Positions 30,260 through 41,059 of a DNA stretch of 64,000 nt are shown in pieces (positions within the stretch are counted from its first letter, which is position 1; each line of letters starts with the position of its first letter). The notes beneath the pieces were generated by a model. The model saw only the letters and a list, made by a program, of their open reading frames with translations, ran no database searches and was not told where the DNA came from. Position numbers and translations under genes: made by a program. This DNA is from Datisca glomerata (Eukaryota; Streptophyta; Magnoliopsida; Cucurbitales; Datiscaceae): positions 2,701,390 to 2,765,389 of the forward strand of contig QANY01000261.1 in NCBI GenBank assembly GCA_003255025.1, in the 5' to 3' direction.

Positions 30260-31340
30260 CTAAAGTAGGCGTGTACAATCTCTTTTCCCCAAGCCCTCCA
30301 GAAGACCATAAAAACTTTACTGCTTAAAGTCTTCGTGAATGGATCTGTCAGGTTGTTGGCCGTCGAAATATGCATAACCACAACGTATCCATGCTGAAAA
30401 ATTACTCTAATCATGTTATATTTACGTTCTATATGTTTGTATCTCTTATGGCTTCTAGGTTTCTTAGAATTCGCTACAACCCCATTGTATTCACAATAAA
30501 GTGTTATGGACTTGTCAACGTCTGGAATAACTTTCAGAGTCTTTAAGAACTTCCTAAGCCATACAACCTACTTTGCAGCTTCACAAGCTACCGCATATTC
30601 AGCTTCCATGGTAGAATCGGTAATGAAAGATTGCTTGATACTTCTCCATACAACTGGTCCACCGTCCAGGATGAACACTGATCCTAAAGTGGACCTCCTA
30701 AAATCTTTGTCTGCTTAAAAATCAGAATCAGTATACCCCATCATATTCAGGTCAGTACTTGAATACACAAGTATGTAGTTCCTTATTCTCCTCAGATACT
30801 TAAGTATATGCTTCACGACATTCCAATGCTCGATTTCAAGATTAGATTAGAAACGACTCACAACGCCTACAACTTAGCAAATGTCTGGCCTAGTGCAGAG
30901 CATCGCATACATGAGACTTCCTATGACTGAGGTATGGGGAATCTTTCTCATGTTTTCCTCTTCTTGAGAAGTCTAGGGAGACTGCTTCTTGGAGAGGCTG
31001 ACTCCATATCTAAATGGAAGAAATCATTTCTTGGAGTTTTGCATACTGAAGATATCTAACACCTTATCAATATAAGATGCTTGAGATATTGTCAATTGTT
31101 TGTTTTTCCTATCTCGAAAGATCTGAATACCTAAGACAAAAGCAGCTTCTCCAAGATCCTTCATATCAAACTATTTTGCAAGCCAAATCTTGATATCAGA
31201 TAATTTACCTACATCATTCCCAATAAATAGAATATCATCTACATATAAGACTGAAAAACCACATTCCCTTCGTGTATCAGCTTATACACATAGGGCTCAT
31301 CTATTAACTGTTCAAAATTGAAATTTTGATTAAAATCCTT
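30260..31340 (-). pseudogene. Copia C pol relic (RT end and RNase H)
   Basis: On the minus strand VLYVDDILFIGNDVGKL near 31245-31195 contains the catalytic YVDD. EYAVACEAAK followed by an in-frame stop and VVWLRKFL near 30600-30540 is the RNase H segment. HISTANNLTDPFTKTLSSKV near 30375-30320 is the usual Copia C-terminus. Frameshifts and stops are present throughout. Confidence 0.8.
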
Positions 31341-31344
31341 TAAT

Positions 31345-33287
31345 TGTTGGGATCAATTGATTTTAAAATTAATTAAAAGTAAGTATGAACCACAAATAGT
31401 TCGTGGGCGAAATATTAAAAATTCTAATTAAGTTATTTAATCAAGTTTTGTAACTTAAAACCAAACAACGTGCGATTATCCATATACAACATTAAAAGAG
31501 AAGATAAGGTTAGAAATAATTTTTTACCTATACCTTGTATCGAAGAATTTCTGAACTGGCATTACTACTTCGAGCATTTTTCGTGTTCTCCAACTTTTGA
31601 GATCCGAATCACGCACTTGAACTCCCAAAACGATTTGTGAATTTCATCCACCAACAACCACCCGTTAACTTCAGAAATATATTTCACGAGAATTTTGTGT
31701 AGAAATTTTTGTGTGGGCTATTGAAATGATTGAAAAAGAAAAATAAAAAAATTCTCCTTCAATATATTTTTCGGCGGCAAAAGGGAGGGATGGGAAAAGT
31801 TTTTCTCCTTTTACCTTTTTAACAAGCAACTGTATCTCATCCAAGATCTATCTGCAATCAGATTACTATTAGATATTGATTAAATGTAATTTTTGATATT
31901 TATAAATATACTCATATATTTTAAAAAAATCAAAAATTCACCACATATATTCATAATTGCCAAAAATTATAATATTCCCTAGAGTTTGAGTTGTATCGAG
32001 ATTCATCCATCCAATTGATAAATTAATTGATCATTATCAATCAATTAATTAATTAATTTTTTATTTACTAATTATTTAATAATTAAAAAATAATAAACTA
32101 ATTAATTTCAATACATATAATCACACTGAACTAATTAAGTGACATCACCCATCATATGTATGTGTAGGAAATATGCATTGGCACCAAAACACATTTTGAT
32201 TCAATTTACTTCGCTTCTCTATTATTGTTCTCATGAGCTATTTCTGAGTCTGAGTATACCCACATGAATAAAGCTAAGGATTCAAATACCAGGCGAATTT
32301 ATCTCCATAAATTTCTAACTTATTTAATCCTGACATCATACGACTCCACTATAAGTTCAATGCCAAATCAACTCTAGATTCATGGGCACTACGTTTTCTG
32401 TTGGTGTAAATAAATCCTTTTATTTTCACGGTTCACAAAAATATTTTAACATAATACCCATCATGAATATCAATAACAATAATAGAATGTAAAATTACCC
32501 ATTTACCCCTCTTGTTATTATTTCGTTAACTCTTTTATTGAATGTGAATAAGAAATACATAATAGTGAATTGGCTCGTACAATTCACAAGTCTTAATCAA
32601 TGACTCAATTCATTGAATACCTGGCCAGATAGATTTATTCACACATTCACCGATAAAGCATAAGATGATAATGCTACTTTCACAATCGAATCACGAATTT
32701 TCATATCTGTGAATCACATAACTCTAACTTAATTGAATTACAAATCCCAACAGTCGAGGTATTGCTCGCCAATTCGAACCCACTCATTTGATATATCAAA
32801 TATTGCAGTTAACTAAGTCAAGCTACGTATTCACCTTACGATTAAGGTAAATATGAAAATATCTTTAAGGTGTAATAATTAGATTTAGTGTTTGGTAAAC
32901 AGCTTTGGACTCTAAACTAATTTATTACCGGTCTATTCAACATGTTCATAACATGTCCAGGTTAGTCGTTTAAGTCTCTACTTTCATGCTCCAATACTGA
33001 CATACATTGGTTCAACCTAAGAGTCGTAATCATATTCGATTTCACAGTCGATCCTAAGACTGCAAATATCGTTCTAAACTTTTTGAGAAGAGTTTGTGTG
33101 GAGACGCCTCTGTCTTCAGTCTTCGTTCATTGATGAAAGTTCCAGGACTTGAGTAATTTATGAACACGTTTTGATTGAAAATAAAACTTTCAATTTATTC
33201 ATAAGAATTTAATAATACTAATGTCTGAGAAATAACTAAATATAAATAAATAGTTATTACACGTTACTTTATGTACATATTCTAATA
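31345..33287 (-). repeat. 5' LTR of Copia C
   Basis: 1943 bp, similar along its whole length to 28330-30245. It is followed by TCAAC. Confidence 0.85.
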
Positions 33288-33292
33288 TCAAC

Positions 33293-34290
33293 ACCATATT
33301 TTGGCGGGTTTCTTCATTTAATCTGAAAATCCTAACCTAAGCCCAAGACTAACATGAGCACAGTAAACTTACTTGTCCAATACATCGAAAAGAACCCTCC
33401 TTGTAAAGTGAAAATTCGATTACAAGAAAATTATAACGGGATACAATGTAAGGTATCGTGAAACAAAAGAATCTTTGAAAATTATCATATAATAAAAGGG
33501 AAGTATTGGCATAATATAGTCCTAACTTGAATATAATTGTTCATAACGTGATTCTACATGTGATTCTTATTATTTACATATGAAATTTTTGTGTGACTTT
33601 TGAATATAGAGGAGTGCTTCTGTAATATAAATAAACTATTGATTTATTTTCTTTAATTTTACCACACATTATGCACTCAAAAGTGAATTCCTTGCTTTGT
33701 CCATGACTTTCCTTCCAACTTGTCCCACAAATTCTCATACTTGGTAATGAATTATATACTCTTTTTATGACATTTTTTATTTAAATCTTACTATAGTATT
33801 TTTAGTGTTTAATTCATTACTGACATAAAAAAATTATGTCCTACTAAGTTAGGGTGTGTTTGTTAGTGTTTACGATATAAATAGTTTTATACGTTGAAAT
33901 AATATTATCTTAACTCACAATTGTGTCATATACATTTTTCTAAGAAGCACTTGTATATGTTTAAAAAAATATTCATATGCATGTACAAGTATTTTGAAAA
34001 ATATTTAAACATGTGTTTTTTTGTAGAAGCGCTTCCACACATCAAAATGTGTTTCAAAGAACAACGTTTGTCATGTACATATAATTTGAAGTGATACTTT
34101 TAACACATAAAAATATTTTAAATGAAGCGTTTCCAAACACACCTTAATATTTTTTATATGTATTTATCATTAACATGGATATATATACTACCGTTTATAT
34201 AAACCAATAGATAAATCATTTGGCCATTTTTAACCATCAAATAAGTTTTTGGAGGTTTAAATCAGATTAAAGAAAAAAGTATAATATATA
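33293..34290. other. Intergenic, no gene seen
   Basis: AT-rich. The minus strand just right of the Copia C insertion looks continuous with the coding-like scrap left of 28330, but no gene is supported. Confidence 0.4.
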
Positions 34291-34293
34291 GAA

Positions 34294-35895
34294 TGCTTGT
34301 TTGGCAGCCCGTACTGCACAGTACTAAAGACGTGATAGTACTAAAATAGTATTGTCTGACGTTTGGCAAAACCTTGGAGCCCATACCAACTAATACAGTG
34401 AGACTCTTTAGTCTCACTCACACTAGATAATTTAGTCTCCTTCTAAAAGAAGGGACTAAACGAGAGTAAGGCTGGGGGACTAAGTCTCTATCGCGACACA
34501 CATGAAGACCTCTTCGTTCCTGCCACCGATGAAGCTTCCCGCTGAATAAGCTTCTTCCTTCCACCGCTTCTTCCTGGTAAGCCTCTTCCTATTCCTCTTC
34601 TTCTTCTCGTTGGATTCTTTCTCTCATTGTTTATGGGTTTCTGTCTATAGATATGTTTTTCCATAGATCTGTGTCTGTTCCATAGATCTTCTCGTTAGAT
34701 CCGGTACTGTTGGTGTTTTCTTCGCATCATTATATATCTGTGTTTGATTTTCGATATAGATTTGTGTTTAGTTTTTATTATAGATCTTCCAAACATAATT
34801 TGTTTGGGGGGTGGGGGGACCGAAGCTCTTTAGAATTTTTCAGTACTTAATTTTCTAAACTAATAGTATAAAATCATAGAGATACAAAGAGAGAGAGTGT
34901 GTGTGTGTAGCTGGATAAGGAGATGACTTTCGGGGTAATTTTTCAGGTCGTGTTTGTTGAGTAAATCTTATTCAAGAGGGATTGAAATTAGGCTTATAAT
35001 TTATTTATCTTTGTTTTAATCAAAGTATGGGATGAAGTAGATAAACAAGGTGAACTGGAGTAATATTTATTTAAGTTAGGGAGAATTTTAGCTCAGTAGC
35101 TGACGCCATTTACTAACATTTGGCATTAATTTTAATACAAATTGGTGTTTGTATAGGCAGTTTTACGCGGATGGAAATTAGTAGTAGAATTGAGGGTAAT
35201 GATAAAAATTACACTGACATTGCTGATGAGTTACAAAGTTTTCGGCTTTCTGTTGATAATGAGTTTGTTGCCTTTACTCTCATTCTAGCAAAATCAGAAA
35301 ATGTGTTGACTTTCAGATCTTTGAAGGACGAACGCAAGCGAGCATTTATAGTAAAACTACTCCGTCAGAGATGAATTTAGACTTCCTTTCGTACTTATGT
35401 TGTGGATGCATGATATTTTGTTAAATGGTGAATTACAAATGTTTGATTTGATGATTTTTTATGATGCATTGGTGGATGAGCATTCTTTGATATTTATGTC
35501 ACGGACATGAAATCTTAGTCTATGATGCATTGGTGGATGAGCATTTTTGTACGAATAATATTTTAGATTATGAAAATGAATAATGATGTTTCAGGATTTT
35601 ATTTTAGTATTTTAATTATTATTATTGATTGGTTGAGTTTAAATTTACTATTATATTTTTTGTTAGAATGAATGTTTATTTTGTAGTTGAAAATGTTAAA
35701 TAACATGTTAATAAATTCTAAACAGATTTGTGTAAATCAAATTATGACAAACAGTTTTACAACAATCCAATACTATGAGTAATACAGTTTTTAACTAATA
35801 TAACACCAAACACTAGACAATATTATCTAATCAAGTACAGTACAGTCTGAAATATTTAATACAGTAACATCCTGACTATCAAACTAGTCCATATG
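34294..35895. mobile_element. PIF/Harbinger-like element (imperfect terminal inverted repeats)
   Basis: The left end (GCTTGTTTGGCAGCCCGTAC ... TAGTATTGTCTGACGTTTGG) is imperfectly mirrored by the right end, whose reverse complement reads GACTAGTTTGATAGTCAGGA ... ATAATATTGTCTAGTGTTTG. Such TTTGG-rich ends are typical of plant PIF/Harbinger elements. I could not settle the 3-bp duplication. Inside, 35120-35374 (+) ends DELQSFRLSVDNEFVAFTLI and FIVKLLRQR, loosely like the C-terminus of the Myb/SANT-like ORF1 of such elements. No transposase is seen. Confidence 0.4.
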
Positions 35896-36170
35896 ATCCA
35901 GTAATAAAAATTTAGTGAAACAAATTAATTAAATTTTAACACAAAAGAAATAAATAATTTCTAAGACAAAAAAATATGAAATTATTACATTTGACGAGAA
36001 TTTTTACCAAGGAAAATATTGCTCTACTCTGTCAGCCTAATCTTCGGGTCCCATCCCATATATCTGTTTCCATATAAATTTACTTTCATATTTCTGTTGT
36101 CCAATTGGTCAATCTCAGTAAGCATTTCCTTAATCACCAAGTAAGAAGAGGAAGTCGACTACGACAAACT

Positions 36171-36386
36171 ATGGGGAAATCTGACGGGACGAAGCAAGCC
36201 GTTGTGGTTTTCGGAGCCCTAGCTCTTGGGTGGCTCGCCATTGAGCTAGCGTTAAAGCCCTTCCTCGACAAGGCTCGGTCTGTGATTGCCAAGTCTGATC
36301 CGGCTTGTGATCCCGACGACGTCGTCGACGACGGGGAACCTACTAAGAAGTCGGGGGCCGGCGGAGAGGTCGGTGGTAGTGAGTGA
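36171..36386 (+). CDS. OEP7: Outer envelope membrane protein 7 (OEP7)-like, 71 aa
   Basis: A single-exon 71-residue protein starting [20 protein letters not shown] and continuing [21 protein letters not shown] short N-terminal tail is followed by one transmembrane segment (about residues 11-30), then a positively charged flank and a polar C-terminus beginning [10 protein letters not shown]. This matches the plant OEP7/OEP14 pattern: a signal-anchored protein of the plastid outer envelope, whose hydrophobic core plus positive flank acts as the targeting signal (family knowledge). An in-frame ATG at 36105 would add 22 residues; I prefer 36171 because the family starts MGK at this point. The CDS is clearly GC-richer than its surroundings. 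The C-terminus is Gly/Asp-rich and longer than in the classic 64-residue form I recall. Confidence 0.9.
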   Translation: MGKSDGTKQAVVVFGALALGWLAIELALKPFLDKARSVIAKSDPACDPDDVVDDGEPTKKSGAGGEVGGSE

Positions 36387-37338
36387 TCGCAAAGTTGATT
36401 GCGTCGGTTTGGAATTTTGGAATTATAAATAAGATGTACCTATTCAGCGACTCTGTAAGTTTTTATATTCACGCTTATTTTGTTCTGTGGAAGCCTGAAA
36501 GGTCAGTACCAAATCGTCGCCCCTTTAATGAAAATTTTAATTTTCTTTCCTATGGATTGGGAGGAAGTTTTTATTTCTTTTTAGACAGTGGTTGCATTGA
36601 GCTGGTAATCTGGATTATGATATAATCTGTGTATTATGAAGTAAAGCTGAGGCACGGTACCTGTTTGATGTATGGTTTAAGAGAAAGGGTAACCCTTGAT
36701 CGTGTCTGTTCGTCGTCAACCTGGGGCTACCTGCAATTTTCTCACAAGAAACCGGCAAGCTTCAACGGGCTCATTTCCAGGCAGGGATTTGGACTCTTAT
36801 TTCTAAACACCAAAATTTTGAACAATAAAGTTGAAACAAAATTACTTTAGAAAATTAATTCTTAATTTTCCAAATTTCGAACTGTTTTGCTTAAAAAGGT
36901 AATATACCCGGAATGACATTTTATTATTGAGTAAAATTTCAGGAATCGTCAACAACATCATTTTTTTGTCATTTTACCATAGCACTAAAGAAAAATGAAA
37001 AATTAGGTGCCAGACTGCCAGTGGCCTCTAGCCAGTGAAGTTAATGGTTTTGCTGGTAACTAGAATCATTTTTATGAATTGAATTAACAAAATTCTAATT
37101 AAAAATAATTGATGTTAATATTTTATTAAGCATTTGAGTATGTATTTTATTCGTAATTTAGTAACATATTATGATAATTTCAATACATGTCTTTGTAAAA
37201 GTATTTTTAAATACTAAAATATACGTTGAAACAAAACATTCCAAAACTGAACATGGGCTTTTGATTTATCAACGAGAATAATGAAAGTTTCATGTTCTCA
37301 TTATTCTGCAAGTCAAGGTTCTGGGTTGGAGTTTGACA
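36387..37338. other. Intergenic; 3' flank of OEP7 gene
   Basis: The first few hundred bases are likely 3' UTR. The rest is AT-rich and has no supported feature. Confidence 0.4.
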
Positions 37339-37354
37339 TATCTCATTGTGACTT
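37339..37354. other. Left target duplication of the LINE
   Basis: TATCTCATTGTGACTT, an exact 16-bp match to 39771-39786. Confidence 0.85.
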
Positions 37355-39770
37355 TCCTTTCGTCAAAGGAAAATGTTATTATTAATGAGATATGTAATGT
37401 GTGATGTTGCAATCTCAGGATAGTCAAATTGGTAGCCTGTCAGACCAAACACAACATCTATTCTCATAACCCAACCTAGCTAAAACATGAGCTATATCAT
37501 TATGCTCTCTAAGTATATGATAAAAAGACTGTTAAAAAAGACTCCTAAGAAATAAAATATATGCAACCACAACATCACTTTCCATCTCCATACTAGAAGC
37601 TTTCGTGAGGATTCGAACTAATTCCAAAGAGCCACATAATATTTCTAACCCTTCTCCTTCACTGACATCTCAATTGTTGAGCCCCCAGCAGATTGTTTTG
37701 GCCTCGATAGCTTGGCAACCAACACTATGAATCAGACCAAACTTATTGATTACCAAGAACCTCATTCCTCCCGAACCATTCTTCCAAGAACCATTTGTCC
37801 ACATCTTCCATTTGGCCTTACTCGGTTCTCTCCTTTGGATCTGCAACTCCACAGGACGCACATTAGAGCTTCCGATTCCTTTCAAGGCTAAAATTTTTCT
37901 TACCGGTATGCTTATTCGTGAGATTCGGAACGGCTAACGAAGAGGAGAGAGTAAATTTGAAACGTGCAGAGTTTCGGACCTTTCAAATCCTTTAAAATCA
38001 GACTGCAATCTAGGCCAAATTTTCCTCCTTTTGTTGTCTTCCCTTGAGGGAGGAGTGAATTAGCTTCCAGAATGAGAAGAAGTCCCTGTTCTCAAAGAGC
38101 TCAGACCGAAGATGCATGTGACTAGCAAAACAGAAAGCTAGACTGAACAGGCAATGTAAGAAGACATGGGTATTTGTTTCTTCTTCAATTTTGCAAAGGG
38201 AGCACATACCACCAATAATCATCCCCTTTCTGATCAGGTTCGTTTTAATCGCCAGAAATTTTTTTGAACATCTCCAAACAAAATCTTTAATTTTCAGGGA
38301 GACCCGAAGCTTCCATATTTTACGCCAGTAGTAGGAATCGTTGTTTGATGTGTTAGACTCTCCCTTTGCAATACTCATGAGATTACAATTATGAAGCATG
38401 TTAATAAATACTTTACAGCCTGATTTTTCTGAGTATATTTCGTCTCTTGTATGAAACCAAATGAGATTATCCTTGTTCTCCCGAGGGCTTATATAGATGG
38501 ATTTAATAGCTATTGAATCCTCTCTGTTAAAATTGTTGTTGATCAACGTATTGTCCCATGTTCCATTTCGTTTTAAAAGCTCTTTAACCTTCGCTAAGCT
38601 TGGCCGTATGGGGGATACCACCTTGAACATATCAGGGTTTGGAATCCATGAGTCTTTCCAAATGTCAATTTTACTCCCATCTCCAATTTTCCAGCAAACC
38701 CCCCGAGACAGTATTTTCCTCCCTTCCAGAATACTACGCTAACCCCAAGATGGTCGATGGCTGATTTTGGCATTCATAAAGTTAGTGTTTCTAAAATATT
38801 TTGCTTTAAGAATTCTAGATGGTAGGGAATTTAGATCTTTGAGGATCTTCAACCCTACTTAGCAAGCATTGCTAGATTGAAGCAATGTATATCTCTGAAA
38901 TCTCTGCCTCATCTATCTTTACTACCAGTGATATTACAAGAGGATTCCCATATAATCTCAGTCTTGTCTACCAAACACGCCCACTAATATTCCCCAATCA
39001 TTTAGGGATAAGGGAAGTTTGATACACAATATTGCATAAAGAGGCATAGCCTGAGCAATTGCTTTAACAATAGTTTCTCTTCCCGAAGCTGAAAGTCATT
39101 GTTCAGCCACCCATTTAAGTTGTTAATGGATTTTTCTTTGATCTCATTAAAAACTCCTTAGATTTGTTAAAATCAGACTACAAACGAATATAGTCCTTAA
39201 GCTTCTACTAACCTCCATATTAAGAATACTAGCCAATCTTGCTATATTCGAAATAGAGACATTGTCACAGAAAATAATATTACATTTATGAAAATTGGCC
39301 AGATGTTGAGCCGTGTCTCTCAAGGATAGTCGCAATCTGTCTGAATTCAGCTTCAAAAGCCTGAAAAATAGCAAGCTATCGTCTGTAAAAAATAAGTGAG
39401 ACACAGAGGGGCGGATCTCTCGAAGCTTTGAAGCCACAAATTACCCATTTTATTGTCAGCATCAATCAACATTGTGGATATGGCTTCACCACATAAGATA
39501 AACAACAAAAAAGAAGATGATAGCGAATCTCCTTGCCTTAATACTCTCTCCGGATAGAAAATGCTAGAGACATCCCCATTCACAATGACACTAAATGATA
39601 TCGTAGACAGACAAGTATATATCCAATTACACCACTTGTCAGAAAAGTCCATCCTCCTCGAAACAACAATAACAAAATCCCCACTTCACTCTATCATGCG
39701 CCTTGGACATATCGAGTTTAATGGCTGTATTCCTGGCGCCCTTATGTCCCTTTTTAGTGAGTGAGTGAAG
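37355..39770 (-). mobile_element. 5'-truncated L1-type LINE
   Basis: 2.4 kb between exact 16-bp target duplications. In minus-strand order: reverse transcriptase (LRQGDSLSSSF, then HLFFTDDSLLF where the catalytic FADD is changed to FTDD), the zinc-binding RT-associated domain, an RNase H-like end (WTNGSWKNGSGGM) and EHNDIAHVLARLGYE near 37510-37465. The 3' end at 37355 carries only a short, degraded A-rich tail. The 5' end is cut inside the RT, as is usual for LINE insertions. Several frameshifts make it inactive. Confidence 0.88.
37670..39652 (-). pseudogene. LINE reverse transcriptase / zf-RVT / RNase H relic
   Basis: 39652-39353 and 39437-39147 cover RT in two frames. 38630-38010 is one open 206-codon stretch with YYWRKIWKLRVSLKIKDFVW and MCSLCKIEEETNTHVFLHC, the zinc-binding domain found after RT in plant LINEs (C..C..H..C present). 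37885-37670 is RNase H-like (RVT_3 type). The reading frame changes between the blocks. Confidence 0.85.
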
Positions 39771-39786
39771 TATCTCATTGTGACTT
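39771..39786. other. Right target duplication of the LINE
   Basis: TATCTCATTGTGACTT, identical to 37339-37354. Confidence 0.85.
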
Positions 39787-39825
39787 GGGTGGTTGTCTGA
39801 TGATGTCTTGAACACTCATTGTATA

Positions 39826-40558
39826 ATTTTTTTAAATAAGAAACATTGCATTTGATAACCAATAAAAGAATACAAATATCACTAAAATCTAGAATCAAAT
39901 TATTAGATCTAAATACAAATACACTATTACAAGTACTAAATAAGACCAATAAACACCTACTTAAGTCTAGGGAGAGAATCATGTGCATAAATAGCACACA
40001 AATATAGAGCACAATCAACTTGTTACATAGGTTCTCCATCAACCACACCTAACTCGGCTAGCACTGCAAAAGCATATATGCATAAAGAGCAAAATAACCT
40101 CAAACGAATCCACAAAAACCAGATCTGAAGAGACAAAACCACCCATGGCCATAGATATGATGGATCAAGGTCTACACAACCGGTAGACACAAAAAAACTT
40201 CCAAAATCAGAAGAAATCTCCCAGAAACGCAGAGGACAGACCCAAAAGAGTGAAGAAAAAGCAAACGAGAGGCAGGCGAAGAAGGGCGCAGAGGGAGGAG
40301 GACGGAAATAGAAGAGATGGAAAACATAGAGAGGGGAGGAAGCGAACAAAATACATAAGATGGGGAGAGGAAACAAAAGCCTGAACGGAGAAGTAGAGGA
40401 GCGAGAATGAAGAAACAAAGGGAAAATAGGTAAAAGATGGTCACGAGGAGAGTAATGGAGCTGTCCCCGTGATAGGCGGCACTGGCAAAAGGGGGCTAGG
40501 GTTAGAAGGCGAAAGAGAAGGGGCGAACGTGAGACAATAGGCGAAGAACCACAACACT
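39826..40558 (-). mobile_element. Short non-LTR retroposon with A-rich tail
   Basis: On the minus strand it ends in AAAAAAAT at 39833-39826, directly followed by a 12-bp sequence (plus strand 39814-39825, ACTCATTGTATA). That sequence is repeated with one change at 40559-40570 (ACTCATTTTATA). The body is pyrimidine-rich in its first half. It contains a 131-codon open frame (40418-40023) of low-complexity Phe/Leu/Ser composition that looks like untranslated leader, not protein. It may be an internally deleted LINE or a retroposed transcript; the source is not identified. Confidence 0.55.
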
Positions 40559-40570
40559 ACTCATTTTATA

Positions 40571-41059
40571 GTTTTGTCTATTTCATTTTCAAATTATTTG
40601 GTATATCTTGGTTGGTAGAATTATTCATTAACGTAAAGAACAAAGTTTACTGGTTTATCAATTCTCTCCAACTTTCATCTCATTTTCTTATGATTGGAAT
40701 TTGAAAATTAGGAAGGAAACAAAAGATGAGAAAACTTGAAAGAAAAGAGATGCAACTTGATTAATCTCAATCTTATACTTAATGCCATCTCCAATTTTTA
40801 AATAATACTAAATGATAGATATGAAAATTGACAATTGTATTTTCAAGATCCAAAATTTTGTTCTCTCATTTTCCTTCTAAACTATAGAGATTCAAATTTA
40901 TGTATTAAGTTATAAGGAATGATAGGCAACCTCTCATGCCTACACCCTTAACATAATTTAGTAACTTAGCATGAAACTTCCATATGAATGCAACTTTGCC
41001 TTATCCAGAAAGGGTCGTTCTTTCATCAAGGGAGACATTTTCCCAGCATGGGACATGTT
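40571..41059. other. Intergenic, no feature seen
   Basis: AT-rich, with no coding or repeat signal that I can support. Confidence 0.4.

Larger units (their letters stand above)
28330..33287 (-). mobile_element. Copia-type element C: long LTRs with 1.1-kb gutted interior
   Basis: Two direct repeats, 28330-30245 (1916 bp) and 31345-33287 (1943 bp), start TGTTGGAATAGG and TGTTGGGATCAA. The left copy ends TATTCCAACA. The right copy ends TATTCTAATA, a mutated terminus. Flanks are TCAAT on the left and TCAAC on the right, a 4/5 match fitting a 5-bp target duplication. The interior has the polypurine tract and only the RT/RNase H end of pol on the minus strand. The primer site, gag, protease and integrase are absent. 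The LTRs differ at many places by eye, so this is an old insertion. Confidence 0.87.

Noticed and set aside
36105..36386. Upstream ATG for the OEP7 gene
   Set aside because: It would add 22 residues ahead of MGKSDG, where the family begins. The extra residues are polar and would bury the N-terminal anchor signal.
36383..36850. Two short plus-strand frames after OEP7
   Set aside because: They lie in the 3' flank, have no domain and show ordinary chance length.
40023..40418. 131-codon minus-strand frame of Phe/Leu/Ser/Pro composition
   Set aside because: Low complexity in the pyrimidine-rich front of a short retroposon. A second frame (40444-40172) over the same bases is similarly open, which argues for composition bias.
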